Shown piece after piece: positions 37,180 through 45,679 of a DNA stretch of 64,000 nucleotides. The position numbers and the translations under genes are program-made. Origin of the DNA: Alphaproteobacteria bacterium (GTDB lineage: Bacteria > Myxococcota_A > UBA796 > GCA-2862545); NCBI GenBank assembly GCA_020632915.1, contig JACKEP010000005.1, positions 248,001 to 312,000 on the forward strand, written 5' to 3'. Below the pieces are notes generated by a model. That model was not told where the DNA came from and searched no databases. It saw nothing but the letters and a program-made list of their open reading frames with translations. How positions within the stretch are numbered: the first letter of the stretch is position 1; every line of letters begins with the position of its first letter.

Positions 37180-40100
37180 ATGACTCGAGCCACTGGGGGG
37201 CTCGGTGTGGTGGGTGTCTGTTGCGCGGTGATGTTCACCGCGGCGACGCCCGCTTACGCGACCCCACAACTCTGTACGGACGGCCTGGGCGCTGCCCAGG
37301 CCTACAACGTCTTCGCGCTGGGAGACTTCACCAACACCACCGACGTCGAGGGCAAGGCTGCGGCCGGGGGGACCGCGACGCTCTCGAACTTCTCCATCGC
37401 CGTGATGAACCAGGGCGGGGCGTCCCTGGTCACGGGCAACCTGGTCGCCAACAACGGTCAGGTCTACGGTGACGGCTACTACGCCGGCACGGCGTCCACC
37501 TCGATCGTGACCTTCCTCGGCGGCACGCTGCAGCAGGGCACGCCGATCGACTTCGGCGCCACCGGCGCGGCGCTGATGGGCCTGTCGTCCACGCTCGCCG
37601 GCCTCGCCGACACGGGCACCGTCCAGGTCCAGAACTTCAGCGGCGCGGTGCTGGTCACGCTGACCGGCACGGATCCTTCGCTGAACGTGTTCTCGCTGGA
37701 CACGTCCGACCTGAACGGCCTGGTGAGCCTCACGCTCAACGCGCCCGCGGGCTCCACGGTGATCGTCAACGTCACCGGCTCCACGCTCGCGGCCCAGAAC
37801 GCCGGCTTCACGCTCAACGGCACCGACCCGCGCCACGTCCTGTGGAACCTGGTCGAGGCCACCTCGTTCACCACCTCCGGCATCGGCTGGCGCGGCAGCA
37901 TCCTGGCGCCGCTCGCCGACGTGTCGCTCAACAACGGCTTCCTCGACGGCTCCGTGTTCGCGGCCAACGTCGGTGGCACGGGCGAGTGGCACTACTACCC
38001 CTACGAGGGTCAGCTGTACTGCGACGGCTTCTGCGGGGACGGCGTGGTCGACGCGGGCGAGACCTGCGACGACGGCAACCTCACCGACGGCGACGGCTGC
38101 TCGGCCACCTGCCAGGTCGAGGTCTGCGGCGACGGCATCGTCCAGCCCGGCGAGCAGTGCGACGACGGCAACACCACCTCGGGCGACGGCTGCTCGGCCA
38201 CGTGCGACACCGAGGTCTGCGGCGACGGCATCGTCCAGCCCGGCGAGCAGTGCGACGACGGCAACCTCCTCGACGGCGACGGCTGCACCAGCACCTGCCT
38301 CGACGAGTTCTGCGGCGACGGCGTGCTCCAGCCCGGTGAGGCCTGCGACGACGGCAACATGACGTCGGGCGACGGCTGCACGATGGACTGCAACGTCGAG
38401 CTCTGCGGCGACGGCGTCGTCAACAACGGCGGCACCGAGGCCTGCGACGACGGCAACACGACGTCGGGCGACGGCTGCGACGCCACCTGCCAGACCGAGT
38501 ACTGCGGCGACGGTGTGATCCAGCCCGGCCTGGGCGAGACCTGCGACGACGGCAACAACGCCGCCGGCGACGGCTGCGACGAGGTCTGCCAGACCGAGTA
38601 CTGCGGCGACGGCATGGTCAACGACGCCGGCACCGAGGAGTGCGACGACGGCAACAACCTGTCCGGCGACGGCTGCGACGCCGACTGCATGGACGAGTAC
38701 TGCGGCGACGGCATCGTCCAGGTCGACCTCGGCGAGAGCTGCGACGACGGCAACACCGTCTCCGGCGACGGCTGCGACGCCACCTGCGGCGACGAGTACT
38801 GCGGCGACGGCGTCGTCCAGTCCGGCGAGCAGTGCGACGACGGCAACACCATGGCCGGTGACGGCTGCGACGCCACCTGCCAGACCGAGTACTGCGGCGA
38901 CGGCGTCGTCCAGCCCGGCGAGCAGTGCGACGACGGCAACACGACGTCCGGCGACGGCTGCAGCGCGTCGTGCGACGACGAGTACTGCGGCGACGGCGTC
39001 GTCCAGTCCGGCGAGCAGTGCGACGACGGCAACACGACGTCCGGCGACGGCTGCGACGCCACCTGCAACGACGAGTACTGCGGCGACGGCGTCGTCCAGT
39101 CCGGCGAGCAGTGCGACGACGGCAACACGACGTCGGGCGACGGCTGCGACGCGTCCTGCGTCACCGAGTTCTGTGGCGACGGCGTCGTCCAGCCCGGCGA
39201 GCAGTGCGACGACGGCAACACCGCCTCGGGCGACGGCTGCGACGCGTCCTGCGTCACCGAGTACTGCGGCGACGGTGTCGTCCAGCCCGGCGAGCAGTGC
39301 GACGACGGCAACACGTCCAACGACGACGGCTGCGACGCGGTCTGCCAGACCGAGTACTGCGGCGACGGCGTGGTCCAGGCCGGCGAGCAGTGCGACGACG
39401 GCAACGTCACGCCCGACGACGGCTGCGGCCCCACCTGCGACGTCGAGATCTGCGGCGACGGCATCGTCCAGGCCGGTGAGACCTGCGACGACGGCAACAC
39501 CGCCGACAACGACGGCTGCAGCGCGGCCTGCGCCACCGAGTCCTGCGGCGACGGCATCGTCCAGACGGGCGAAGAGTGCGACGACGGCAACACGTCCGAC
39601 GACGACGGCTGCGCCAGCACCTGCATCCTCGAGTCCTGTGGCGATGGCATCGTCCAGGCCGGTGAGCAGTGCGACGACGGCAACAGCGTCGACGGCGACG
39701 GCTGCGACGCCGGCTGCTTCACCGAGGTCTGCGGCGACGGCGTCGTGAACAACGGTGGCGCCGAGCAGTGCGACGACGGCAACACCGTCGACGGCGACGG
39801 CTGCTCCTCGACCTGCGTCACCGAGTACTGCGGCGACGGCGTGGTCAACAACGGCGAGCAGTGCGACGACGGCAACGGCGCCAACGGCGACGGCTGCGAC
39901 GCGTCCTGCACCACCGAGTACTGCGGCGACGGCGTCGTCCAGTCCGCGCTCGGCGAGCAGTGCGACGACGGCAACACCGCCGACGGCGACGGCTGCGACA
40001 GCAGCTGCACCACCGAGTCGCTGTGCGGCAACGGCATCGTCGAGGGCGACGAGCAGTGCGACGACGGCAACTACGACGACGCCGACGGCTGCTCCTCCCT

Positions 40101-41427
40101 GTGCGAGACCGAGGAGCCCTGCACGTGCGGTGACGACACCTGCACGCCCGACGAGGACGAGGACGAGGACGACGATCACTACGACCACGATCGCTGCGAC
40201 CACGACCACGGCTCCTGCCGCCACAGCTCCTGCGACCACGACCACGGCCGCTGCGACCGTGGCGAGGACCACCGCTACGACGACGACGGCTACGACCACG
40301 AGGGCTGCGACCACAGCCACGGGCACTGCGAGCACAGCTGGTGCGACCACGCCCACGGCCACTGCAACCTCGGCGACACGGGCTCGTCCGACGACGACGA
40401 CAGCTCCGACGACGACTCCGGCTGGAGCTGGGGCGGCTGGGGCTGGGGTTCGTCCTGGTGGGGCTGGGGTGGCTCCGACAGTGACTGCGGCTCCGACGAC
40501 GACAGCTCGGACGACCACGGCTCCGACGACGACAGCTCGGACGACCACGGCTCCGACGACGACAGCTCGGACGACGGCGACGACGACACCTGCGACAGCA
40601 GCACGCCCACCACCACCGGCTGGATGGTCGGCGGCGTGTGCGTCTGCCCGCCCGCCGATCCCGTCTGCGGCGACGGCAACGTCGACGCCGGCGAGCAGTG
40701 CGACGACGGCAACGTCGAGGACGGCGACGGCTGCTCGTCGACCTGCGAGGTCGAGTTCTGCGGCGACGGCATCGTCAACAACGGCGAGCAGTGCGACGAC
40801 GGCAACAGCGTCAGCGGCGATGGCTGCTCCGACGTCTGCGTCATCGAGTACTGCGGCGACGGCGTCGTGAGCGGCGGCGAGCAGTGCGACGACGGCAACA
40901 ACGCCGACGACGACGGCTGCAACGCCTCCTGCGTCACCGAGTTCTGCGGTGACGGCGTGGTCCAGTCCGGCGAGGAATGCGACGACGGCAACAGCGACGA
41001 CGGTGACGGCTGCGACAGCGCCTGCACGGTCGAGACGCCGCCCGTCGACACCGGCGACGGCTACGGCTGCACCTACACGATCGGCTACTGGAAGAACCAC
41101 TACCCGACGTGCCGCAACCGCAGCCAGCGCATCGACTGGCCGATCTCGCCGAACACGCAGCTCTGCGGCCGCAGCTGGCTCGACATCCTCAACAGCAACC
41201 CGCGGGGCGGGGACGCGTGGACGATCGCGGCCCAGCAGTGGATTGCGGCGAGCCTGAACGCCGAGCTGGCCAGCGCGCCCTACGACGTCCAGGACGCCCT
41301 CGAGGAGCTCGGCGACCGCCTCGGCGACTGCCGCTGCTCGTCCTCCGAGCGCAGCCGCGTGCTCGAGCTCAAGGACATCCTCGACGACTACAACAACGGC
41401 AACATCGGCCCCGGTCACTGCGACTGA
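37180..41427 (+). CDS. Choice-of-anchor A protein with 26 DUF4215 Cys-rich repeats (1415 aa)
   Basis: Signal peptide (GLGVVGVCCAVMFTAATPAYA), then a choice-of-anchor A domain, residues about 30-280 (AQAYNVFALGDFTNTTDVEG, VTGNLVANNGQVYG, HVLWNLVEATSF, WRGSILAPLADVSLNNG). From Cys285 there are 22 tandem repeats of about 31 aa (CGDGVVQPGEQCDDGNTTSG, DGC, C). After an inserted His/Asp/Cys-rich and Trp/Gly-rich segment (about 982-1162), four more repeats follow, then a C-terminal GYWKNH domain from about 1302. Each repeat has four or five Cys and many Asp, so disulfide-stabilised calcium-binding rods are likely. It is a secreted or surface adhesin-like protein by architecture; partner unknown. ATG 37180 has AGGCGAGGTG upstream. 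Confidence 0.9.
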   Translation: MTRATGGLGVVGVCCAVMFTAATPAYATPQLCTDGLGAAQAYNVFALGDFTNTTDVEGKAAAGGTATLSNFSIAVMNQGGASLVTGNLVANNGQVYGDGYYAGTASTSIVTFLGGTLQQGTPIDFGATGAALMGLSSTLAGLADTGTVQVQNFSGAVLVTLTGTDPSLNVFSLDTSDLNGLVSLTLNAPAGSTVIVNVTGSTLAAQNAGFTLNGTDPRHVLWNLVEATSFTTSGIGWRGSILAPLADVSLNNGFLDGSVFAANVGGTGEWHYYPYEGQLYCDGFCGDGVVDAGETCDDGNLTDGDGCSATCQVEVCGDGIVQPGEQCDDGNTTSGDGCSATCDTEVCGDGIVQPGEQCDDGNLLDGDGCTSTCLDEFCGDGVLQPGEACDDGNMTSGDGCTMDCNVELCGDGVVNNGGTEACDDGNTTSGDGCDATCQTEYCGDGVIQPGLGETCDDGNNAAGDGCDEVCQTEYCGDGMVNDAGTEECDDGNNLSGDGCDADCMDEYCGDGIVQVDLGESCDDGNTVSGDGCDATCGDEYCGDGVVQSGEQCDDGNTMAGDGCDATCQTEYCGDGVVQPGEQCDDGNTTSGDGCSASCDDEYCGDGVVQSGEQCDDGNTTSGDGCDATCNDEYCGDGVVQSGEQCDDGNTTSGDGCDASCVTEFCGDGVVQPGEQCDDGNTASGDGCDASCVTEYCGDGVVQPGEQCDDGNTSNDDGCDAVCQTEYCGDGVVQAGEQCDDGNVTPDDGCGPTCDVEICGDGIVQAGETCDDGNTADNDGCSAACATESCGDGIVQTGEECDDGNTSDDDGCASTCILESCGDGIVQAGEQCDDGNSVDGDGCDAGCFTEVCGDGVVNNGGAEQCDDGNTVDGDGCSSTCVTEYCGDGVVNNGEQCDDGNGANGDGCDASCTTEYCGDGVVQSALGEQCDDGNTADGDGCDSSCTTESLCGNGIVEGDEQCDDGNYDDADGCSSLCETEEPCTCGDDTCTPDEDEDEDDDHYDHDRCDHDHGSCRHSSCDHDHGRCDRGEDHRYDDDGYDHEGCDHSHGHCEHSWCDHAHGHCNLGDTGSSDDDDSSDDDSGWSWGGWGWGSSWWGWGGSDSDCGSDDDSSDDHGSDDDSSDDHGSDDDSSDDGDDDTCDSSTPTTTGWMVGGVCVCPPADPVCGDGNVDAGEQCDDGNVEDGDGCSSTCEVEFCGDGIVNNGEQCDDGNSVSGDGCSDVCVIEYCGDGVVSGGEQCDDGNNADDDGCNASCVTEFCGDGVVQSGEECDDGNSDDGDGCDSACTVETPPVDTGDGYGCTYTIGYWKNHYPTCRNRSQRIDWPISPNTQLCGRSWLDILNSNPRGGDAWTIAAQQWIAASLNAELASAPYDVQDALEELGDRLGDCRCSSSERSRVLELKDILDDYNNGNIGPGHCD
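38032..40122 (+). repeat. 22 tandem ~93-bp repeats encoding DUF4215 units
   Basis: The unit begins with codons for CGDG and contains CDDGN. Most units are 93 bp; a few are 3-9 bp longer where the turn before the CDDGN Cys is extended. Neighbouring units 9-13 (38800-39270) are nearly identical at DNA level, which suggests recent expansion or gene conversion there. Confidence 0.9.
40195..40368 (+). other. His/Asp/Cys-rich module inside the DUF4215 protein
   Basis: Residues about 1006-1063. The motif CDHDHGSCRHSSCDHDHGRC appears, and after a short acidic linker a second copy reads CDHSHGHCEHSWCDHAHGHC. The regular Cys-Asp-His spacing is not part of DUF4215 and suggests transition-metal binding. 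Confidence 0.75.
40489..40575 (+). repeat. 30-bp tandem repeat encoding Asp/Ser-rich segment
   Basis: Two exact 30-bp units (40501-40530 and 40531-40560) with partial copies on both sides encode repeats of DDSSDDHGSD. It follows a Trp/Gly-rich stretch (WSWGGWGWGSSWWGWGG, about 40423-40475). Confidence 0.9.
40666..41035 (+). repeat. Four further DUF4215 repeats
   Basis: Four units of about 93 bp after the inserted module, with the same CGDG...CDDGN...DGC pattern as the main block, ending before the GYWKNH domain. Confidence 0.88.
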
Positions 41428-41431
41428 GTCC

Positions 41432-41462
41432 GGTGGGGTCGGGGGGCTCCCCCCGGCCCACC
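41432..41462. terminator. Very stable GC hairpin
   Basis: GGTGGG at 41432 pairs with CCCACC at 41457-41462, continuing after a small bulge into a six-G/six-C stem with a tiny loop. It lies just after the DUF4215 gene stop and before the convergent glycosyltransferase, so it probably terminates the former. Confidence 0.6.
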
Positions 41463-41557
41463 GCCGTCCGGTCCGGCGCCTCCGGATCGGCCCAGGCCCT
41501 GGGCACCTCACGGTGCTCGGGGCCTCTCCGCTTTCTCGGCACCCCGTCCGGCGCGCC

Positions 41558-42676
41558 CTACGCCGTCGGGTCGTAGGTGCGACCGCGCCAGGCGATGCGG
41601 CCGGTCCACGACCAGCGCGCCGAGTTGAGCGCGATGACGAGCAGCACCACCACCGCGATCGGGTGCAGCACCACCGACAGGGCGTCGTGGTGGAGGCGCC
41701 GCGCCAGGATCGTGCGGGCCCCGAGGTTGAAGGCCACGCCGACGACGGCGGCGAGCGACCACGTGCCCCATGCCGCCTCGACCCCGAGCCGTGCGTAGGG
41801 CAGCACGAAGGCGAGCAGGTAGACGCCCACCACGAAGGCGAGCGCCGCGGGGTGACCGCCCAGTCCCTGGTAGAAGTTCTTCGAGAACCCGTCCCAGACC
41901 TCGGCCGCGCTCCGGTACATGCGCGTGCGCGCGACGTCCTGGCCGTCGGCGAAGACGACGCGCTGGTCGAGCTCCTTGGCGCGTCGGCAGATGGCCATGT
42001 CGTCGACGATGCGGTCGTGCACCGACGCGAACCCGCCGATCGCGGCGTAGGCCTCCGCGGTGAAGGCGAGGACCTGGCCGTTGACGACGAGGAAGCGCGG
42101 GTCGATGTGCTTGTAGATCAGGTCGAGCGGCATCCAGCTCGTGAAGGTCAGCGGCAGCAGCGGCACGATCAACCGCTCTGCGAGCGTGCCGAGCTCCTGC
42201 GCGGGAAAGGCCGTGAGAACCCGCGCCCGGTAGCGGGACAGGATGCCCTGGATCCGGGCGCTGGCGTCGGGCTGCAGCGCCGTGTCCGCGTCGACGAACA
42301 CCAGCAGATCGCCCGTGGCGGCCTGCCCGAGCACATGGCACGCGTGGGGCTTGCCCACCCAGCCCTCGGGCAGGGGCGGGGCCGCGATCACCTGCAGGCG
42401 CGGCTGGTCCGCTGCGAGGCGGGCGAGGATGTCGGGCGTGGCGTCCGTGGACCCGTCGTCACACACGATCACCTCGTGGACCGGCGGCGTGACGGCGAGC
42501 GCGGCGCGCACGGCGCGTTCGATGTTGGCGGCCTCGTTGCGGGCCGGGATCAACACGCTGACGGCGCCGACGGGGGCGTGAAGATCGACGGCACGCGGCC
42601 ACGCGCGCGCGTTGACCACGTTGAGGGCGAACGGGATCGACGACGGGATGAGCGTGAGGGCGTCGAGCAGGGTCAC
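41558..42676 (-). CDS. Family 2 glycosyltransferase with membrane segments (HpnB/CruG-like)
   Basis: A 372-aa GT2 enzyme: nucleotide-sugar motifs VSVLIPARNEAANIERAV, CDDGSTDAT, the metal-binding VDADT, GKPHACH, and the acceptor-region acid pair in RIVDDMAICRRAK. Three to four C-terminal hydrophobic helices anchor it. GTG 42676 is chosen because GAGGAG at 42688-42683 is 6 nt upstream; the frame is open further up but only beneath the methyltransferase gene. Membrane GT2s of this type glycosylate carotenoids (CruG, CrtQ) or accompany hopanoid genes; CruF at 52357 makes a carotenoid acceptor plausible. It lies 43 nt after the methyltransferase, likely same operon. Confidence 0.78.
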   Translation of the reverse strand: MTLLDALTLIPSSIPFALNVVNARAWPRAVDLHAPVGAVSVLIPARNEAANIERAVRAALAVTPPVHEVIVCDDGSTDATPDILARLAADQPRLQVIAAPPLPEGWVGKPHACHVLGQAATGDLLVFVDADTALQPDASARIQGILSRYRARVLTAFPAQELGTLAERLIVPLLPLTFTSWMPLDLIYKHIDPRFLVVNGQVLAFTAEAYAAIGGFASVHDRIVDDMAICRRAKELDQRVVFADGQDVARTRMYRSAAEVWDGFSKNFYQGLGGHPAALAFVVGVYLLAFVLPYARLGVEAAWGTWSLAAVVGVAFNLGARTILARRLHHDALSVVLHPIAVVVLLVIALNSARWSWTGRIAWRGRTYDPTA

Positions 42677-42719
42677 CGCCAGCTCCTCGATGAGGCGGTC
42701 GGGGCGCGGCCCGGGGATA

Positions 42720-43397
42720 TCACGCAGCGCCGTGGCGCAGGGTGAGCACGAACGCGTCGTCGGGCCCCTCGGGCAGCTGCACCCGGTCGATGTCGGTGTG
42801 GACCGACAAGCCGCGGCGTCGCGCGGCGGACGCGAACTCCTCCAGCCAGCTTCGACCGGGGTCGCCGAGCAGCGCGGTGCCGCCGGGGGCGAGGGTCGCG
42901 GCGAGCCCCCCGGCCACCAGCTCGGGCATGTCGACGGCGAACAGCACATCGCTGGCCAGCACCAGGTCGAAGGTGCCGAGGTCGGGGGGCAGCGCCCGAA
43001 GGTCGAGGTCGCGGTAGGCCACGCCGTCCAGCGCGTTGGCCGCGAGGTTGCGGGCCAGGAAGGCGCCGGTGTGTGGGTGCTGGTCGGAGGCGAGCACGGT
43101 GGCGCCGTGGTGGGCGGCGACCATCGACGGCAGGCCGAGGCCGCAGCCGAGCTCGAGCACGGTGCGTCCGCGCAGGCGGGGGCCGAGGGCGTCCACGCGC
43201 GCCGCGATCGCCCGCGTCGCCCCCCAGATGGCGCCGAACATCGGCGACAGGTCGACCAGCGCCTGGGCCGTCGTCCGTCCGACGTAGTGGCGGTGGACCA
43301 CCGGGGCCGCGTCTTCGAAGCTGGTCAGGCACACCAGGCGGTAGGTGCGATCGCCGACCCGCTCGACGCGTTCGGTCAGCGGGTAGGGAACGTCCAC
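42720..43397 (-). CDS. Class I SAM-dependent methyltransferase (METTL21/ETFB-lysine type)
   Basis: A 225-aa methyltransferase with motif I VLELGCGLGLPSMVAA, motif II LASDQHPHT, and LVLASDVLFAVDMPELV at motif IV. These resemble the seven-beta-strand protein-lysine methyltransferase group, but small-molecule substrates cannot be excluded. GTG 43397 is chosen because GGAGG at 43407-43403 is correctly spaced; an upstream ATG at 43457 would add a Pro/Arg-rich stretch. It is the first gene before the glycosyltransferase and divergent from the next methyltransferase. Confidence 0.75.
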   Translation of the reverse strand: MDVPYPLTERVERVGDRTYRLVCLTSFEDAAPVVHRHYVGRTTAQALVDLSPMFGAIWGATRAIAARVDALGPRLRGRTVLELGCGLGLPSMVAAHHGATVLASDQHPHTGAFLARNLAANALDGVAYRDLDLRALPPDLGTFDLVLASDVLFAVDMPELVAGGLAATLAPGGTALLGDPGRSWLEEFASAARRRGLSVHTDIDRVQLPEGPDDAFVLTLRHGAA

Positions 43398-43530
43398 GGC
43401 GTCCTCCGCGGCACGGTTCAGCGGTGGTGGGCGGGGCGCCCGTGCAGCCCGATGCACGCTGCGGGTCGAGGAGGCCCCGGTTAACCTGCCGCCCGCGACC
43501 GTCCCCCGACGGTCGGCCGAGGGCCGCTCG

Positions 43531-44382
43531 ATGACCTCCAGCCAGCAGCAGATCGACGTCTCCTACAGCGTGTCCAACGAGTTCTTCGAGCTCTGGCTCG
43601 ACACGAACATGCACTACACCTGCGGGTCGTGGCTGCGCGGCGACGAGACGCTGGAAGAGGCCCAGGAGAACAAGATCGGCATCCTCGCCGACTACGCCGA
43701 GGTCACGCCGGACTCCCTCGTGCTCGACATCGGCTGCGGCTGGGGATCGGCGCTCGAGTACCTGGTGCGCGACCGCGGCGTGAAGGAGGCCCACGGCATC
43801 ACGCTGTCGACGGCCCAGCTCGACTGGGTCCACGCGCGCGAGCTGCCCGGCGTCCACGCGTGGCTCCAGGACTACGCCACCTACGAGCCCGAGCGGAAGT
43901 ACGACGCGCTCGTCAGCATCGAGATGATCGACCACCTGTGCTCGCCGCGGCAGGCCCGCGACGGCAAGGCGGTCGAGATCTACCGCGCCTACTTCGACAA
44001 GCTCGCCTCCTGGGTCGAGCCCGGAGGCATGTTCGGCTTCCAGGCGATCCTGTCCGACCGGATGCCGCGCCGTCGCAAGGACATCGAGGATCTCGCGTTC
44101 ACCGCCGACGTCATCTTCCCCGGCGGTCGCAACCCGCGGCTCGAGGAGCTGGTGATGGCCGTGCGTCCCAGCTGGGAGATCCTGGAGCTGCGGATGCAGC
44201 GTGAGGACTACGGTCGCACCACCGCCGAGTGGCTGCGCCGGATGCGTCAGCACGAGGACCACATCCGCGCCACCTGGGGCGACGCGCTGTTCGACGACTA
44301 CGAGCGCTACCTCGACACCTGCGTGCGTGGCTTCGCGGCGCAGTGGATCGGCGACGTCCAGATGAAGCTGCGCCGCTGCTGA
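43531..44382 (+). CDS. Cyclopropane-fatty-acid-synthase-like methyltransferase
   Basis: A 283-aa SAM enzyme of the CFA/mycolic acid cyclopropane synthase group: VSNEFFELWLDTNMHYTCG near the start, SAM loop VLDIGCGWGSALEYL, GITLSTAQLDWV, and SIEMIDHL where CFA synthases have an EMxEH-type site. The C-terminal helices (RPSWEILELRMQREDYGRTT, EWLRRMRQHEDHI) are typical. It lacks the N-terminal domain of E. coli Cfa. The likely reaction is methyl or methylene transfer to an unsaturated acyl chain in membrane lipid, though relatives methylate other substrates. A TAACCT element at 43482-43487 may be its -10. Confidence 0.82.
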   Translation: MTSSQQQIDVSYSVSNEFFELWLDTNMHYTCGSWLRGDETLEEAQENKIGILADYAEVTPDSLVLDIGCGWGSALEYLVRDRGVKEAHGITLSTAQLDWVHARELPGVHAWLQDYATYEPERKYDALVSIEMIDHLCSPRQARDGKAVEIYRAYFDKLASWVEPGGMFGFQAILSDRMPRRRKDIEDLAFTADVIFPGGRNPRLEELVMAVRPSWEILELRMQREDYGRTTAEWLRRMRQHEDHIRATWGDALFDDYERYLDTCVRGFAAQWIGDVQMKLRRC

Positions 44383-44414
44383 GCGGCGGCCGCGGTCCGG
44401 GCACCGCAGCCGAC

Positions 44415-44429
44415 TGGAACGGTCCTTGC
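44415..44429 (+). promoter_or_regulatory. Sigma-54-like -24/-12 element
   Basis: TGGAACGGTCCTTGC matches the consensus TGGCACG-N4-TTGC except at one base, with GG and GC exactly 10 nt apart. It lies 31 nt before the GTG of the TPR/barrel gene. A closely similar element precedes the PqqD-like gene. Confidence 0.5.
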
Positions 44430-44459
44430 CTGCACCGGCGCCTGGGCGAGGTGACCGTG

Positions 44460-45614
44460 GTGTGGGCGTGGTGGGCGTGCTGGCTGGGGACGGCGGCGTT
44501 CGCGGCGTCCCCGCCGTCCGACGCGGTGCGTGGCGCCGAAGCGGCAGCGCTCGCCTTGGCGGCGGCGCCCCAGGACTACGCGGCGGCCGTGGCTGCCGCG
44601 CGCGCGTGGGACGCTGCGGGACGGCCGGAAGAGGCCGAGCGGGCGTGGGCGATCGCGCGTGAGCTGTCCGCGGCCAACGCCGAGTCCCAGCGAGGGTACG
44701 GGTGGAGCGCGCTGGCGGCGGGCCACCCGGGCGCGGCGCGCAGCGCGTTCGACCAGCGGCTGGACGCGGACGCCGACGACGTCGAGGCGCGCGGGGGGCT
44801 GCGGCTGTCCCGGCTCACGGGCCGCCCCTGGCGTGCGGACGTCGTGACCACCTTTGGCGTGGCCCCGTCGCTCGACACGCTCCGGCAGACCTGGAGCCTG
44901 CTCGGGTCGGCCACGTGGCATCCCGACAGCGGTGTGCGGCTGCGGATCGGCTACCGGTACGGCCGCTCGGACTTCGACGCCGCGGCGCTGACGGCACGCG
45001 GCCTCCTGGACGCCGACGCCGTCGGCACCGGGGTGTACAGCGGCCAGAGCCACCAGGTCAGCCTGCTCGGCGGGTACGACGTGCGCCGGTTCGGCGTGTG
45101 GGCCTCGGGGCTGCTGACCGTCGACGGCACGGGCGCGCGCGATGCCGCAGGTCATGTCGCCGTCGGCGCTCGCGTGGCCGTCTTCGGCGACCTGAGCGTG
45201 TCGGCGTCGTACGGCCGCTGGCCGGACAGCGACATCGCGGGCGGGGAGCTCGCGTGGTCCGTGCCGGTCGGCGGCCTCGTCCGGCTGCAGCCGTTCGTGT
45301 CGGGTCAGGTGGTGGTGACCTCGGCGGAGACCCAGCCCCTCGGCGTGGCCGGGCTCGCCGTCCAGGCGGGCGACGATCGCGTGTGGGGCTGGCTGGGCGG
45401 GCGCTACGGGCGCGCGTTCCGACCGCTGCTGCACGGACCGATGGTGGTGGTCGACCTGCCGGGGGAGCTCGCGTGGGGCGCGTGGGCCGGCCTGGGAGGC
45501 GCGCCGTCCGGGAGCGTCCGTGTCGACGCCGGCTACACGCTCGATGCCCTGGAGACGACGGACGGGACGCACCTGCTGCACGGCGTCCTCGTGCAGATCA
45601 GCGTCGGCCCCTAG
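44460..45614 (+). CDS. TPR plus outer-membrane beta-barrel protein (YaiO-like)
   Basis: A 384-aa protein with signal peptide (WAWWACWLGTAAFA, then ASPPSD). Residues 15-120 form two or three TPR-like helical hairpins (YAAAVAAARAWDAAGRPEEA, GWSALAAGHPGAARSAFDQR). From residue 125 onward alternating polar/hydrophobic strands form a barrel (SLLGSATWHPDSGVRLRIGY, HQVSLLGGYDVRRFGVWASG, VRLQPFVSGQVVV), ending in LVQISVGP. This TPR-to-barrel order matches the YaiO family. GTG 44460 is chosen for the GAGGTG at 44448-44453; GTGs at 44451 and 44457 are alternatives. It precedes the PqqD-like operon by 65 nt. Confidence 0.65.
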   Translation: MWAWWACWLGTAAFAASPPSDAVRGAEAAALALAAAPQDYAAAVAAARAWDAAGRPEEAERAWAIARELSAANAESQRGYGWSALAAGHPGAARSAFDQRLDADADDVEARGGLRLSRLTGRPWRADVVTTFGVAPSLDTLRQTWSLLGSATWHPDSGVRLRIGYRYGRSDFDAAALTARGLLDADAVGTGVYSGQSHQVSLLGGYDVRRFGVWASGLLTVDGTGARDAAGHVAVGARVAVFGDLSVSASYGRWPDSDIAGGELAWSVPVGGLVRLQPFVSGQVVVTSAETQPLGVAGLAVQAGDDRVWGWLGGRYGRAFRPLLHGPMVVVDLPGELAWGAWAGLGGAPSGSVRVDAGYTLDALETTDGTHLLHGVLVQISVGP

Positions 45615-45632
45615 CCGGGCGCCCCCGGCAAA

Positions 45633-45647
45633 CGGCACGCTCCGTGC
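45633..45647 (+). promoter_or_regulatory. Second sigma-54-like -24/-12 element
   Basis: CGGCACGCTCCGTGC keeps the GG-N10-GC spacing and agrees with the element at 44415 at 12 of 15 positions. It is 33 nt before the PqqD-like GTG, the same geometry as the first. Counted by eye. Confidence 0.45.
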
Positions 45648-45679
45648 GCAAGGTTCGGTCATCCACCTCGGAGCACGCC

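Noticed and set aside
36872..37183. Small plus-strand frame of 103 codons in the divergent intergenic region
   Set aside because: No ribosome site, no family resemblance, and it runs into the leader of the DUF4215 gene; base composition there looks non-coding.
26802..37472. Open frame of 3556 codons on the plus strand opposite the giant minus-strand gene
   Set aside because: Its translation is low-complexity Val/Ala/Gly/Arg with no domain. The minus strand has a signal peptide, a ribosome site and many recognisable domains; GC bias and regular Asp-rich codons explain the antisense frame.
40195..40600. The acidic His/Cys segment as a frameshift artefact
   Set aside because: The frame is continuous on both sides with normal DUF4215 repeats, and the Cys/His pattern is regular, so it is a real coding insertion.
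38032..41035. CRISPR-like regular repeats
   Set aside because: The 93-bp units are coding tandem repeats with no unique spacers, in frame with a secreted protein.
37048..41511. Minus-strand frame of 1487 codons opposite the DUF4215 gene
   Set aside because: It is the antisense reading of the 93-bp repeats (repeating VAVVALLAGLDDAVAA-like sequence) and has no family support, while the plus strand has a signal peptide and known repeats.
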